Source of the DNA: Chloroflexota bacterium
Lineage (GTDB): Bacteria; Chloroflexota; Dehalococcoidia; DSGV01
DNA: 43,262 nt
Assembly (NCBI GenBank): GCA_021787985.1
Contig: JAJYLG010000021.1
Location: 1 to 43,262, forward strand
Reading direction: 5' to 3'
Shown: positions 1 through 8,526 of the stretch, in pieces
Position numbering within the stretch: the stretch's first letter is position 1
Layout: each line of letters begins with the position of its first letter
Notes under the pieces: model-generated
Databases searched by the model: none
Told to the model about the DNA's origin: nothing
What the model saw: only the letters and a program-made list of their open reading frames with translations
Position numbers and translations under genes: made by a program

Positions 1-1
1 G

Positions 2-145
2 GTGGCCGTGGCGTACCCGCTCACGACGGCACAGGTCATCGGCCAGGTCAACGTCGCGCTGGCGACCCTCGACCGAGGCACGATCCTTGCTCTGGCGTCG
101 ACCCTCGACGGCTACAACAACCTGCCCTGCCCGCTCGGCAAGTAA
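2..145 (+). CDS. C-terminal end of a secreted PGYWKNH-type surface protein (partial)
   Basis: The gene enters from beyond the window, and only the last 47 codons before TAA at 143-145 are visible. They match the C-terminus of the next gene closely: 36 of 47 residues are identical by eye, including [11 protein letters not shown] and GYNNLPCP. It is therefore the tail of a paralogue of the protein at 561-1634, and the two stand in tandem. From the complete paralogue the missing part should hold a signal peptide, an adhesion-like domain and a Thr-Pro linker, but that is inference. The function is unknown. A strong hairpin terminator follows 68 bases after the stop. Confidence 0.85.
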   Translation: MAVAYPLTTAQVIGQVNVALATLDRGTILALASTLDGYNNLPCPLGK

Positions 146-213
146 CGACAGCCCGACCGGAAGAGATGCGGAGGCAGGAAGGAAAGCAGAGAACCAGCTC
201 ATAGAAACCAGCG

Positions 214-239
214 GCGGGCGGCCTTTCGAGGCCGCCCGC
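214..239 (+). terminator. Hairpin terminator after the first surface-protein gene
   Basis: A perfect 10-bp stem (GCGGGCGGCC / GGCCGCCCGC) encloses the loop TTTCGA. It is followed by TCCTCGTCTCG rather than a clean T run. A near-copy lies at the same distance behind the next paralogue, at 1702-1731, which supports a real terminator function. Confidence 0.75.
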
Positions 240-560
240 TCCTCGTCTCGGACCAACGGCGGCGCGGGCGCGGCCTGCCCCCGCGGAGGCGGGGTCCCGA
301 GACGCGCGGTCGCCAGTGCCCCGTCCTGAGGGATGCGGCTCGATGCTCCGGAACGGGCGGCACGACCGGTGACAGACTTATCACCAAGGTGACAGTTTCG
401 TCACCGCTCCCTTGTTCGCTCTTCGCGGGATTCTAACCGGAACATCCCCTTGCCGCCATTGAAGTGTCACCGGCCGACGGCCCAGCATGGCGCTACGGAG
501 GCGGGGAGCGCGCGCCCCGCGGAGAGACTTGATGGCCGCATCGGCCAGGGAGGCGCGAAC
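240..560. other. Intergenic region between tandem surface-protein genes
   Basis: About 320 bases without a convincing gene; ORFs here are Arg/Ala-rich shadows. The region contains two tandem dyads at 368-405, described separately, and the Shine-Dalgarno sequence GGGAGG at 548-553 for the gene starting at 561. I found no well-spaced -35/-10 pair. Confidence 0.6.
368..405. promoter_or_regulatory. Two tandem 18-bp dyads, candidate operator
   Basis: GGTGACAGACTTATCACC (368-385) and GGTGACAGTTTCGTCACC (388-405) are each imperfect palindromes with GGTGA..TCACC ends. They repeat with a 20-bp period, about two helical turns. This arrangement suggests cooperative binding of a dimeric regulator upstream of the secreted-protein gene at 561. 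The regulator is unknown, and a structural role in the leader RNA is also possible. Confidence 0.5.
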
Positions 561-1634
561 GTGACCGGTCGCCGCTGGCGGCACGCACTGACGGCGGCCG
601 CGCTCGTGCTCACGGCGGCGTGGCTCGGCGCGGCGGTCCTCAGCGCGCGCGCGCCTTCTGTGTCCGCGGACCCTTCCGGCGCCGTGCTGGATATCACCAA
701 GCGGGCGAGCCCCGTCTACATCAGCAACGGTGACTCGGTGACGTTCACCATCGTCGTGTCCAACACGGGCGATGCGGACGCCGGCGGCCTGACCGTTTCC
801 GATGTTCTCCCCGATCCCCCGTTCGCGGTCACGAGCTCGGATGACAACGGGAGCGCGCCGGGCGGCAGCTCCTGGTGCGGGCCGTCGGGCAGCGGCCTGT
901 GGTTCTGCGTCAGGACCTTCGACCTGCCCGCCGGTCAGTCCCGCGAGTTGACCGTGACAGTGACGGTCACGGAGAGCCCGGGCACGCCGGGATGCAGCGA
1001 CCCGTTCAACACGGCGTCCCTGGGCGGGCCGCCGGACAACACGTACAACTTCCTGCACAGCTACGCGACGGCCAACCTGTGGGTGGACTGTGCGACCCCG
1101 ACCCCAACGCCGACCCCAACGCCGACCCCGACCCCCACGGAGACGCCCACCGCAACGCCGACCGCCACGCCGACGGAGACGCCGACCGCCACGCCCACGG
1201 GCACGCCCACGCTCACGCCGACGCCCACGGAGACTCCGACCGCAACGCCGACCTCCACGCCGACGGGCGGCCAGGGCTGCACGCCGGGCTACTGGAAGAA
1301 CCACACGGACCACTGGCCATCGGCTTCCGCGCCCGCCACGCCGCTCGGCAACGTCTTCACCATCTCATCGCAACTCTCGACGCTGGGCAGCTTCACGCTG
1401 CTGCAGGCGCTGAGCTTCAAGGGCGGGAACACGCTGCAAGGCGCTGCCCAGACCCTGCTGCGGGCTGCCGCGGCCGCCGTGCTGAACTCAGAGGCCCTGG
1501 CGTACCCGCTCGCGACGTGGCAGGTCATCGACCAGGTCAACGCCGCGCTGGGGAGCCTCGACCGAGGCACGATCCTTGCCCTGGCGTCGACCCTCAACGG
1601 CTACAACAACCTGCCATGCCCGTTCGGCAGGTGA
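561..1634 (+). CDS. Secreted protein with DUF11-like domain, Thr-Pro linker and PGYWKNH domain
   Basis: A 357-residue exported protein of unknown function, probably attached to or released at the cell surface. The start is GTG 561, chosen for GGGAGG seven bases upstream; an in-frame ATG at 450 has no such site. Residues 1-36 form a signal peptide (RRWRH, then an Ala/Leu core). Residues about 40-165 resemble the DUF11/CARDB-like repeat domain ([30 protein letters not shown]). Residues about 179-235 are a Thr-Pro linker with Glu, Ala and Ser insertions. The C-terminal 120 residues begin [15 protein letters not shown], a domain found in many bacterial exported proteins, and end [11 protein letters not shown]. 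The C-terminus matches the preceding partial gene, so this is the second copy of a tandem pair. It converges on hemB across a shared hairpin. Confidence 0.85.
   Translation: MTGRRWRHALTAAALVLTAAWLGAAVLSARAPSVSADPSGAVLDITKRASPVYISNGDSVTFTIVVSNTGDADAGGLTVSDVLPDPPFAVTSSDDNGSAPGGSSWCGPSGSGLWFCVRTFDLPAGQSRELTVTVTVTESPGTPGCSDPFNTASLGGPPDNTYNFLHSYATANLWVDCATPTPTPTPTPTPTPTETPTATPTATPTETPTATPTGTPTLTPTPTETPTATPTSTPTGGQGCTPGYWKNHTDHWPSASAPATPLGNVFTISSQLSTLGSFTLLQALSFKGGNTLQGAAQTLLRAAAAAVLNSEALAYPLATWQVIDQVNAALGSLDRGTILALASTLNGYNNLPCPFGR
1092..1266 (+). repeat. Low-complexity Thr-Pro codon repeat
   Basis: About 175 bases of ACG/ACC-CCG/CCC codons, interspersed with GAG, GCC and TCC codons, encode the Thr-Pro linker. 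Period-6 and period-12 direct repeats make the stretch prone to length change. It is an in-gene linker, not a CRISPR array. Confidence 0.85.
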
Positions 1635-1701
1635 CGGCAGCCTATCCGGAGGAGACCGGTAGAGGCAGGAAGCGGAGCCGAGAACAACGTATCGACACCA
1701 C

Positions 1702-1731
1702 AAGCGGGCGGCCCTGCGGGGTCGCCCGCTT
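1702..1731. terminator. Bidirectional hairpin between surface-protein gene and hemB
   Basis: AAGCGGGCGGCCC pairs with GGGTCGCCCGCTT around the loop TGCG: 13 pairs including one G-T wobble. The stem ends in AA/TT on both sides and is followed by TCTCGTCTCG. It lies 68 bases after the stop at 1634 and about 53 bases beyond the hemB stop on the other strand, so it can serve both converging transcripts. It resembles the hairpin at 214-239. Confidence 0.8.
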
Positions 1732-1784
1732 CTCGTCTCGGACCAGCGGCGAATCGCGGCAGCCAGGCGCGCGGGAAGCCTCCG

Positions 1785-2771
1785 CTACCGCAGCCACGCC
1801 GCCGCTTCGAGCGCGCAGTACGTGATGATCACGTCCGCGCCCGCGCGTCGGATGGAGGTCAGCGTTTCGAGGGTGGCCCGGCGCTCGTCCAGCCATCCGT
1901 TGGCGACGGCGGCCTTGAGCATCGCGTACTCGCCGCTCACGTGGTAGGCCGCCAGCGGATGGCGGAACTCCTCGCGCGCGCGGGCGAGCACGTCGAGGTA
2001 AGGCAGCGCCGGCTTCACCATCACGATGTCGGCGCCCTCCTCGATATCGGCGGCGATCTCGCGCAGCGCCTCGCGCCCGTTGCCCGGATCCATCTGGTAG
2101 CCACGCCGGTCGCCGAACTGTGGCGTCGAGCCGGCCGCCTCGCGGAACGGGCCGTAGAAGGCGCTCGCGAACTTGGCCGCGTAGGCCATGACCGGCACGT
2201 GCTGATAGCCCGCCAGGTCCAACGCCTGGCGGATCGCCTGGACGCGTCCGTCCATCATGTCGCTCGGCGCCACCAGGTCGGCGCCCGCCTCGACGTGCGA
2301 GACCGCCGTGCGCGCGAGCAGGTCGAGCGTCGGGTCGTTCTCGACCTGGTCGCCGGCGAGGACGCCGCAATGCCCGTGCGAGGTGTACTCGCAGAGGCAG
2401 ATGTCCGTCACCACCAGCAGGTCGGGCACGGCCCGCTTCAGCTCCCGAACGGCCTGCTGCACGATGCCGTGTTCCGCCCAGGCCTCGCTGCCGAGCTCGT
2501 CCTTGTGCTCCGGGATGCCGAAGAGGAGGACGGCCGGCACGCCGGCGGCGGCGACGCGTTCGGCGAGCGCCGGCAGCCGGTCGACCGAGTACTGGCACTG
2601 GCCGGGCATGGCCGAGATCGGCGTCTCCTGCCCGCGGCCGGGCTGGACGAAGATCGGGTAGATGAAGTCGCCCGGGTCGAGCGTCGTCTCGCGCACCAGC
2701 GCGCGCAACGGCTCCTTGCGCCGCAGCCGGCGGAACCGCGTGAACCCCGTCCGTGTCGCCGTCGCGATCAT
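1785..2771 (-). CDS. hemB: Porphobilinogen synthase (delta-aminolevulinic acid dehydratase)
   Basis: Condenses two 5-aminolevulinate molecules to porphobilinogen, the second step of tetrapyrrole synthesis, in the cytoplasm. The protein has 328 residues, the usual length. The two Schiff-base lysines are K200 (in [16 protein letters not shown]) and K253 (in [13 protein letters not shown]). The cysteine-rich metal site is present as C125, C127 and C135 ([14 protein letters not shown]), so this is the zinc-dependent form. The ATG at 2771 overlaps the stop of cobA-hemD by four bases (ATGA), which points to translational coupling. It is the last gene of the operon; hemL, often the next gene, is absent from the window. 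Confidence 0.97.
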   Translation of the reverse strand: MIATATRTGFTRFRRLRRKEPLRALVRETTLDPGDFIYPIFVQPGRGQETPISAMPGQCQYSVDRLPALAERVAAAGVPAVLLFGIPEHKDELGSEAWAEHGIVQQAVRELKRAVPDLLVVTDICLCEYTSHGHCGVLAGDQVENDPTLDLLARTAVSHVEAGADLVAPSDMMDGRVQAIRQALDLAGYQHVPVMAYAAKFASAFYGPFREAAGSTPQFGDRRGYQMDPGNGREALREIAADIEEGADIVMVKPALPYLDVLARAREEFRHPLAAYHVSGEYAMLKAAVANGWLDERRATLETLTSIRRAGADVIITYCALEAAAWLR

Positions 2772-4294
2772 CGCCGCACCTCCTCCGTGAAATGTCCTCG
2801 TAGCGCCGCCACCAGGCCGGGCACGGTGTGCTCCCGTGCCACCACGTGCACGGGTAGGCCCAGCTCGCGCGCCGTGTCAGCCGTTACCGGACCGATGCAT
2901 GCGACCACGGCGTCACCCAGCTCGCGCAGCCCGTCGCCCGCCATCCGCGCGAAGTTGCGCACCGTGCTCGAGCTGGTGAACGTGAGCACGTCCAGTCCCC
3001 CGCGTCGCAGCAGCTCGCTCACCGAGCCGCCATCCTGCGGCAGCGCGGCCTCATACAGCACCACCTCGTCGACGCGCGCGCCCGCGCCGCGCAGGCCCTC
3101 GACCAGCACGTCGCGCCCGCCCGCCGCCCGCGGCACCAAGACCCAGCGGTCACGCACACCCTGGAACAGCAGGTCCTCGACGACCGCCTCCGCCACGTAG
3201 CGCTCCGGCACGAGGTCGGCGATGATGCCGCGCTCGCGCAGCCGGCCAGCCGTCCCCGGGCCGATTGCGCAGATGCGTGTCCGCCCGAAGAGCCGCGCAT
3301 CGTAATAGCGCTCCTGCATGTGGCGGAACCAACAGTCGACGCCGTTCTCGCTGGTGAAGACGGCCCACGCGTACGTGCCCTCGTGCAGCCGCTTCATCGC
3401 CTCCTCGAGCACGGTGCGGTCCACGCACTCGACGATCTCGATCGTCGGCAGCTCGACCGGCTCGGCGCCCTCGGCGCGCAGCAGCTCGGCCAGCGCGCTC
3501 GCCTGCTGGCGGGTCCGCGTGACCAGCACGCGCTTGCCGAATAGCGGCCGGTTGTCGAACCAGCGCAGCCGCTCGCGGAGCCCCACCACCTCACCAACAA
3601 CGGTCACGGCGGGCGACTCCAGCCCGGCCTCGCGCGCGCGGGCGGCGATATCGCCCAGCGTCCCGCTGACAGTCCGCTGTCGCGGCGTCGTGCCCCACTG
3701 GACCACCGCCGCCGGCGTCCCCGCGGCGCGGCCGTTCTCCATCAGCTTGCGCGCCGTCTCCTCCAACGTCGCCACGCCCATCAGGAGCACGAGCGTGTCG
3801 GTTGCGCGAGCGAGCGCCGCCCAGTCGATGCGCGACGTCGCGCGCCCCGGCTCCTCGTGGCCCGTGACCACGGCGAACGACGACGCGACCTCGCGATGCG
3901 TCAACGGGATGCCGGCGTAGGCCGGGACGGCGACGGCCGACGTCACGCCGGGCACGACGGCGAACGGGATGCCTACCGCCGCGAGCGCCTCGGCCTCCTC
4001 GCCGCCGCGACCGAACACGAACGGGTCGCCGCCCTTCAACCGGACCACCCGCTTGCCCTCGCGTCCCAGGCGCACGAGCAGCTCGTTAATCTCGTCCTGC
4101 GATGCGGCGTGCCGTCCGGGCCCCTTGCCCACGTCGTGCCGCTCGGCCACGTCGGGAACGAAGGTCAGCAGCTCTGGCGGCGCCAGCCGGTCATAGACGA
4201 CGGCGTCCGCCTCGGCCAGCACCGCGCGCGCCGCCGCGGTCGCCAGCGCCGGATCGCCCGGGCCGGCGCCTACCAGCCAGACCATCCCGGTCAC
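2768..4294 (-). CDS. cobA-hemD: Fused uroporphyrinogen-III C-methyltransferase / uroporphyrinogen-III synthase
   Basis: A bifunctional cytoplasmic enzyme of 508 residues. The N-terminal half is the SAM-dependent methyltransferase that makes precorrin-2 from uroporphyrinogen III ([13 protein letters not shown], then [16 protein letters not shown] and [14 protein letters not shown]). The C-terminal half, from about residue 245 ([15 protein letters not shown]), is uroporphyrinogen-III synthase (HemD), with [11 protein letters not shown] and [11 protein letters not shown]. The reading frame stays open further upstream into hemC, but the start is GTG 4294, which overlaps the hemC stop as GTGA; ATG 4285 is an alternative. 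The fusion links the cyclization step directly to the siroheme/B12 branch. Its stop overlaps the hemB ATG. Confidence 0.95.
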   Translation of the reverse strand: MTGMVWLVGAGPGDPALATAAARAVLAEADAVVYDRLAPPELLTFVPDVAERHDVGKGPGRHAASQDEINELLVRLGREGKRVVRLKGGDPFVFGRGGEEAEALAAVGIPFAVVPGVTSAVAVPAYAGIPLTHREVASSFAVVTGHEEPGRATSRIDWAALARATDTLVLLMGVATLEETARKLMENGRAAGTPAAVVQWGTTPRQRTVSGTLGDIAARAREAGLESPAVTVVGEVVGLRERLRWFDNRPLFGKRVLVTRTRQQASALAELLRAEGAEPVELPTIEIVECVDRTVLEEAMKRLHEGTYAWAVFTSENGVDCWFRHMQERYYDARLFGRTRICAIGPGTAGRLRERGIIADLVPERYVAEAVVEDLLFQGVRDRWVLVPRAAGGRDVLVEGLRGAGARVDEVVLYEAALPQDGGSVSELLRRGGLDVLTFTSSSTVRNFARMAGDGLRELGDAVVACIGPVTADTARELGLPVHVVAREHTVPGLVAALRGHFTEEVRR

Positions 4295-5229
4295 GTGTGG
4301 GCCTCCGCGAGCAGGGCATCTGCGCCGTCGAGCAGCATCCGCCGCGCCAGCGCGAGGCCGAGGTCGGCTGGGTCCTCGCCGGCGGAGCCGACGAGGGAGG
4401 CACGCATGGTCCGGCCCGCCGGATCGCCCACCAGCCCCGTCACGACCAGCAGGTCGTCCTCGAACCGCGCCAGGCAGCCCACCGGCGCGTGACATCCGGC
4501 GCCCAGCGTTGCCAGGAACGTGCGCTCCGCCGTCACCGCGGCCCACGTTCGGCCGTCGCCGGCGGCGCCGCACCACGCGCGCGTCGCCTCGTCATCCGCA
4601 CGCACCTCGAGCGCGATCGCCGCCTGGCCGGGCGCGGGCAGCACCTCGTCCTCGGTGAATACCTGAGCGGCTTCCGACCGGCGCCCCAGCCGGTCCAGGC
4701 CCGCCCATGCGAGCACCACGGCGCCATATGCTCCCTCGCGCACCTTGCGGATGCGCGTGTCCACGTTGCCGCGGATCTCGGCGTACTCCAGGTCGGGGCG
4801 CAGCGCGCGGAGCTGCACGGAGCGGCGCAGCGAGGCCGTTCCGACCCGGGAGCCAGCGGGCAGCAGGGCCAGCGGGACGCCGTCGCGCGAGACGAGCGCA
4901 TCGCGGACGTCGCCCCGCGGCAAGGTCGCGGCAAGCGCGCAGCCTTCGAGCAGCGCGGTCGGCACATCCTTCAGGGAGTGCACGGCAACGTCCACCCGGC
5001 CGTCGAGCAGGGCGCCCTCCAGCTCGCGGACGAAGACGCCGCGGCCGCCCAGCAACGACAGTGGAGTGTGGGCGTCGCGGTCGCCCTGGGCGTGCACGAC
5101 CACGACCTCCGTCTCGACGTCCCCGTCGTGGGGCGGAAGGACCGCGCGCAGAGCGGCGACAGCGAGCCGTGCCTGCGCCAGCGCCAGCGCGCTGCCACGG
5201 GTCCCCACCCGCAGGCGACGGGACGCCAC
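4291..5229 (-). CDS. hemC: Hydroxymethylbilane synthase (porphobilinogen deaminase)
   Basis: Polymerizes four porphobilinogens into the linear tetrapyrrole hydroxymethylbilane. It has 312 residues, typical for the family. Visible landmarks are RVGTRGSALALAQ at the N-terminus, VDVAVHSLKDVP with the catalytic aspartate D80, TASLRRSVQL, and C246 in LGAGCHAPVG, the cysteine that carries the dipyrromethane cofactor. The start is GTG 5229, one base after the hemA stop. The stop overlaps the cobA-hemD GTG. Confidence 0.97.
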   Translation of the reverse strand: MASRRLRVGTRGSALALAQARLAVAALRAVLPPHDGDVETEVVVVHAQGDRDAHTPLSLLGGRGVFVRELEGALLDGRVDVAVHSLKDVPTALLEGCALAATLPRGDVRDALVSRDGVPLALLPAGSRVGTASLRRSVQLRALRPDLEYAEIRGNVDTRIRKVREGAYGAVVLAWAGLDRLGRRSEAAQVFTEDEVLPAPGQAAIALEVRADDEATRAWCGAAGDGRTWAAVTAERTFLATLGAGCHAPVGCLARFEDDLLVVTGLVGDPAGRTMRASLVGSAGEDPADLGLALARRMLLDGADALLAEAHT

Positions 5230-5230
5230 G

Positions 5231-6487
5231 TCAGGCTCCTTCCACCGGCGGCAGGTCGAACAGCGTGTGAACGGAAGAGACGAGCTGGCGGCCGCGCTCC
5301 TGGTCCTTGAGCCGCACGATCGGCAGGTGGAGCATCTTCTTGACGATGGCCGTGGTCAGGGCCTCGATCCGCTGGCGGTCCTCCTCGGACAGCCCCGAGA
5401 TGCGGGCCAGCGTCTGCTCCAACTCGGCGCGCCGGATCGCCTCGGCGCGCTGCCGCAAGGCGGCGATCGTCGGCACCACCTCGCGCGCGTGCAGCCAGCC
5501 GGCGTAGCGCGCCGCCTCACGCTCGACGATCGCCTCGACCCGGGCGACCTCGCGCTCGCGCAACTGCACGTTGGCTTCGCTGACGCGGTTCAGGTCGTCG
5601 ATATCGAAGAGCCGCACGCCCGGCAGCCGATGGACGCCCACTTCGACGTCACGCGGCACGGCGATATCGACCAGGACGAGCCGCCGGCCCCCCCGTCCAG
5701 CGAGCGCGGCGCGCACCAGCGGCGCGGTGAGCGGCGGGTCGGCCGCTCCGGTGGCGCAGACCGCGCCGTCCGCTGCCGTCAGCGCTGCCGGCAGCTCCTC
5801 CCACGGAACGACAACGCCACCGACGGAACCCGCGAGCGCCTCCGCCCGGTCCATCGTGCGGCTCACGATCGTCAGCCGCGCGCCCGTAGCCCGCAACGCA
5901 CGGGCCGCCAGCTTCCCCGCCTGACCCGCGCTGACGATCAGCACCGAGCGGCCCTCGAGGCCTCCCAGCTCCTTGCGCAGCAGGTCGACGGCCGCCGTAC
6001 TGATGCTGACCGCGTAGCGGCCGATGCTCGTCTGCGCGCGCGCGCGGCGGCCGGTGGTGATCGCGGCATGAAAGAGCCGGCTGATGACGGGGTCGATCGC
6101 CTGCACCTCGGTGGCGACGGTGAAGGCCTCGCGCACCTGGCCGAGGATCTGGGCCTCGCCCAGGATCATCGAGTCGACGCCGCAGGCCACGCGCAGCAGG
6201 TGACGGACTGCCTCGCCCTCCACCAGCGCGAACATCGGATGCTCGCCGCCGGCGAGCTGGAAGCCCTTGCGTGCGACGAAGTGGTGCGCTATCGCGCCGG
6301 GGCCGTCATCCGACCGCTGGCAGTGGACATAGATCTCGGTCCGGTTGCAGGTGGAAAGGACGACTGCCGCGCCGAAGCGGTCCGCCAGGTCACGGTCGGT
6401 GGCTTCCAGCTCGTCGGCAGTGACAGCGAGCTGCTCGCGAACCGCCACGGGCGCCGTGCGGTGCGAGACCCCGACGACGACGATCAC
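5231..6487 (-). CDS. hemA: Glutamyl-tRNA reductase
   Basis: Reduces glutamyl-tRNA(Glu) to glutamate-1-semialdehyde with NADPH, the committed step of the C5 pathway. It has 418 residues. The catalytic cysteine is C47 in LSTCNRTEIYVH, and the tRNA/hinge signature GVDSMILGEAQILGQVREAF is intact. A Rossmann domain (SVLIVSAGQAGKLAARALR) and a C-terminal dimerization helix follow. The start is GTG 6487 (VIVVVGVSHRTAPV), which overlaps the stop of the upstream dehydrogenase as GTGA; the longer open frame upstream is a shadow. The aminotransferase HemL that should follow in the pathway is not in the window. Confidence 0.96.
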   Translation of the reverse strand: MIVVVGVSHRTAPVAVREQLAVTADELEATDRDLADRFGAAVVLSTCNRTEIYVHCQRSDDGPGAIAHHFVARKGFQLAGGEHPMFALVEGEAVRHLLRVACGVDSMILGEAQILGQVREAFTVATEVQAIDPVISRLFHAAITTGRRARAQTSIGRYAVSISTAAVDLLRKELGGLEGRSVLIVSAGQAGKLAARALRATGARLTIVSRTMDRAEALAGSVGGVVVPWEELPAALTAADGAVCATGAADPPLTAPLVRAALAGRGGRRLVLVDIAVPRDVEVGVHRLPGVRLFDIDDLNRVSEANVQLREREVARVEAIVEREAARYAGWLHAREVVPTIAALRQRAEAIRRAELEQTLARISGLSEEDRQRIEALTTAIVKKMLHLPIVRLKDQERGRQLVSSVHTLFDLPPVEGA

Positions 6488-7143
6488 CTGCCGCCTCGCC
6501 CGTCCCCTGCCGCCTCGGCTGCGAGGCCGAGGCCGCGCAGCAGGTGCTCGCGCGCTTCCTCGAGGCGGCGCTGCGCTACCAGCGCGCGAAACCGCGCATC
6601 GATGGCATGCTGCCAGGTCTCCTGGTCCACCTGCACGCCACGGGCGCGCAGCAACAGACGCACCTCGCTCAGCAGCTCGGCCAGCGGGCCGTAGTCCTCG
6701 GCGAAGAACGCGTTCAGATCCTCGCGGATGCGCCGTGCCAGCGCTGGGCTGGCGCCCCCGGTCGACGCGGCGACGACGACCTCCCCCTTGCGAATGACGG
6801 ATGGGAGGATGAAGTCGCAATTCGGCGGGTCGTCGGACGCGTTCACCCAGATGCCCGCACGGCGAGCGTCTTGGGCCACCAGCGCGTTCACGGCGCCGTC
6901 GTCGGTCGCGACCATGACCAGGCTGAACCCCGTGACATCGCCCGTTCGATACTCGCGCGCCACATGGCGGATCTCACGCTGGGCGAGCCGCTGCTGGAGC
7001 CGCGGGGCGAGCTCGGGGCTCACGACGGTCACATCCGCGTCAGCGGCGAGCAGGCCGCGCACCTTCTGCTCGGCGACACTGCCGCCGCCCACCACCAGGC
7101 AGCGCCGCCCGCGCAACTCGAGGAAGATCGGGTAGTAGCCCAA
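6484..7143 (-). CDS. Precorrin-2 dehydrogenase (siroheme synthase N-terminal type)
   Basis: Oxidizes precorrin-2 to sirohydrochlorin with NAD, and may also chelate iron, as in yeast Met8 and the N-terminal part of CysG. It has 219 residues. The N-terminus is a Rossmann fold (CLVVGGGSVAEQKV). Further marks are NASDDPPNCDF, where the family carries its catalytic Asp, and FILPSVIRKGEVVVAASTGG. The start is TTG 7143, three bases after the regulator stop, with a GGAGGGGG run upstream inside the regulator gene. With cobA in the same operon, the output includes sirohydrochlorin for siroheme or cobalamin. Confidence 0.92.
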   Translation of the reverse strand: MGYYPIFLELRGRRCLVVGGGSVAEQKVRGLLAADADVTVVSPELAPRLQQRLAQREIRHVAREYRTGDVTGFSLVMVATDDGAVNALVAQDARRAGIWVNASDDPPNCDFILPSVIRKGEVVVAASTGGASPALARRIREDLNAFFAEDYGPLAELLSEVRLLLRARGVQVDQETWQHAIDARFRALVAQRRLEEAREHLLRGLGLAAEAAGDGRGGR

Positions 7144-7146
7144 CGC

Positions 7147-7785
7147 CTACAAGCCCCCTCCCCTCGTCTGCTTGCGCATACGCTCGTAGGACTCAGTCGC
7201 CCCCACCAGCACCGCATCGGCGAAATAGGCGATGTGGGAGAGCAGCTCGGCTGCCCGTGCATCGTCGCCGGCCACGCGCTGCGCCGCTTCATCGAGCTGC
7301 CGCCGGAAGAAGGTGAAGGCGTGCACGCCATCCGCGAGCAGGAGCGAGCCCTGCGCGAGGCTGCGGCCGTACTCCTGGCCGATCTCGCGCGCCTCTTCCA
7401 CGGCCCGCGCCCGCCGGGAGCGCCCCGATGCAACGTCAGCGACGAGCTGGACCAGCCGCCGCCCCAGCGGCCGCATGCGCATGCGGTATTCCTCGGAGAG
7501 GGAGCGGTACCAGTCGCGCTCCTGGCCCTCGCGCTGGAGCCCGCGCCGGATACGGCTCAGCGCCACGTCCTCGAGGCGGTCGAGCGGGTCGAGGGCGCTC
7601 GGCTGACCCCGGACCATCGCGTCGAGGTCGGCGCGGCGGAAGCGTCGATGGCCGCCAGGGGTGCGGAAGGAGCGGACCCGGCCGCTATCCGCCCAGCGTC
7701 GCAGCGTGGATTCGTTGACGCCGAGGATCCGACAGGCGACGCGAAGCGGGACCCAGTCCGCCGAACTTGCGGCGACGTTGGTCAT
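7147..7785 (-). CDS. MerR/excisionase-type regulator with helical C-terminal domain
   Basis: A 212-residue DNA-binding protein. Residues about 12-62 form a winged helix-turn-helix of the MerR/excisionase kind (VPLRVACRILGVNESTLRRW, then SFRTPGGHRRFRRADLDAM). The remaining 145 residues look all-helical, with REIGQEYGRSLAQG, HAFTFFRRQLDEAA and SHIAYFADAVL. I cannot assign them; a resemblance to RsbR N-terminal-like helical domains is only an impression. It is not the B12-binding domain of CarH-type regulators, because no DxHxxG motif is visible. It is the first gene of the heme operon, with ATG 7785 and AGG-rich ribosome-binding sequence, so it probably controls that operon and itself. Confidence 0.85.
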   Translation of the reverse strand: MTNVAASSADWVPLRVACRILGVNESTLRRWADSGRVRSFRTPGGHRRFRRADLDAMVRGQPSALDPLDRLEDVALSRIRRGLQREGQERDWYRSLSEEYRMRMRPLGRRLVQLVADVASGRSRRARAVEEAREIGQEYGRSLAQGSLLLADGVHAFTFFRRQLDEAAQRVAGDDARAAELLSHIAYFADAVLVGATESYERMRKQTRGGGL

Positions 7786-7832
7786 GCCTTAACCTCACCA
7801 AAGCTTGCTAAACTCCTGCTCCCGCTGCGGCA

Positions 7833-7861
7833 ATCCTAGAACGGAGCGCCGGTTGCGTCAA
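7833..7861 (-). promoter_or_regulatory. Sigma-70-type promoter of the heme/siroheme operon
   Basis: On the minus strand, TTGACG (7861-7856) stands 17 bases from TAGGAT (7838-7833), matching the consensus at 5 of 6 and 4 of 6 positions. The transcript would start near 7826, giving a leader of about 40 bases before the regulator ATG at 7785. That leader contains the palindrome AAGCTT. Confidence 0.65.
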
Positions 7862-8052
7862 GATTCACAAGCGGCCAGTTGTTTCAGTCCTCGCCCGCTC
7901 CGCAGACCCAACGCGACAGACTCCCCCGGGTCTCGGGGCGCCGATCGTCGCCGGCACCGCTTCCCGCCGCGGGCTGCCACGCGCCTTCATATTCCTTCCA
8001 GATCCGGCCGCGATCAAGCGTACCGGCGGCGGCTCGCGGCCGCACCCCAGCC

Positions 8053-8526
8053 TCAATCTCCACGCAGGCGACGGCGCAGCGTCGCCAGCTCGATCGCGGC
8101 CGCGGCGGCCTGCGCACCCTTGTTCCCATCCTTGCCGCCCGCGCGCTGCAGCGCCTGGTCGAGCGTCTCGACGGTCAGCACGCCGAAGGTGACCGGCAGC
8201 CCGGTGTCCACCGCCACCCGCTCGATGCCGGCCGCGGCCTGTCCGGCGACGTACTCGAAGTGCGGCGTCTCGCCGCGGATCACGCACCCCACGCACACCA
8301 GCGCGTCATACCGCCCGGCCTCGGCCAGCCAGCGCGCCACCTGTGGCAGCTCGAACGCGCCCGGCACCCAGATCACGTCCACCGCGTCGCGCGAGACGCC
8401 GTTCTCTTCCAGCGCCCGCTCTGCGCCGGCCACCAGCCGCTCGACGATCAGCTCATTGAAACGCGCCGCCGCCACCGCGATGCGCAGTCCCCGGCCGTCC
8501 AGGCTGCCTTCGATCACCGCCGCCAT
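8053..8526 (-). CDS. ribH: 6,7-dimethyl-8-ribityllumazine synthase
   Basis: Condenses 3,4-dihydroxy-2-butanone 4-phosphate with the ribitylamino-pyrimidine to give the lumazine precursor of riboflavin. It has 157 residues, normal for the family, and probably assembles as a multimer. Recognizable elements are ARFNELIVERLVAGA, VPGAFELPQVARWL, CVGCVIRGETPHFEYVAG and FGVLTVETLDQALQRAGG. ATG 8526 shares a base with the ribBA stop (TGATG). It is the last gene of the riboflavin operon. Confidence 0.97.
   Translation of the reverse strand: MAAVIEGSLDGRGLRIAVAAARFNELIVERLVAGAERALEENGVSRDAVDVIWVPGAFELPQVARWLAEAGRYDALVCVGCVIRGETPHFEYVAGQAAAGIERVAVDTGLPVTFGVLTVETLDQALQRAGGKDGNKGAQAAAAAIELATLRRRLRGD

Noticed and set aside
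1092-1266. Short regular repeats resembling a CRISPR array
   Set aside because: The period is 6-12 bases and encodes Thr-Pro in frame; there are no spacers and no cas genes.
381-1313. Long minus-strand frame opposite the surface-protein gene
   Set aside because: Its sequence is almost only Arg, Gly, Ala and Val, the reverse shadow of Thr-Pro and GC-rich codons. The plus-strand frame has a signal peptide and recognised domains.
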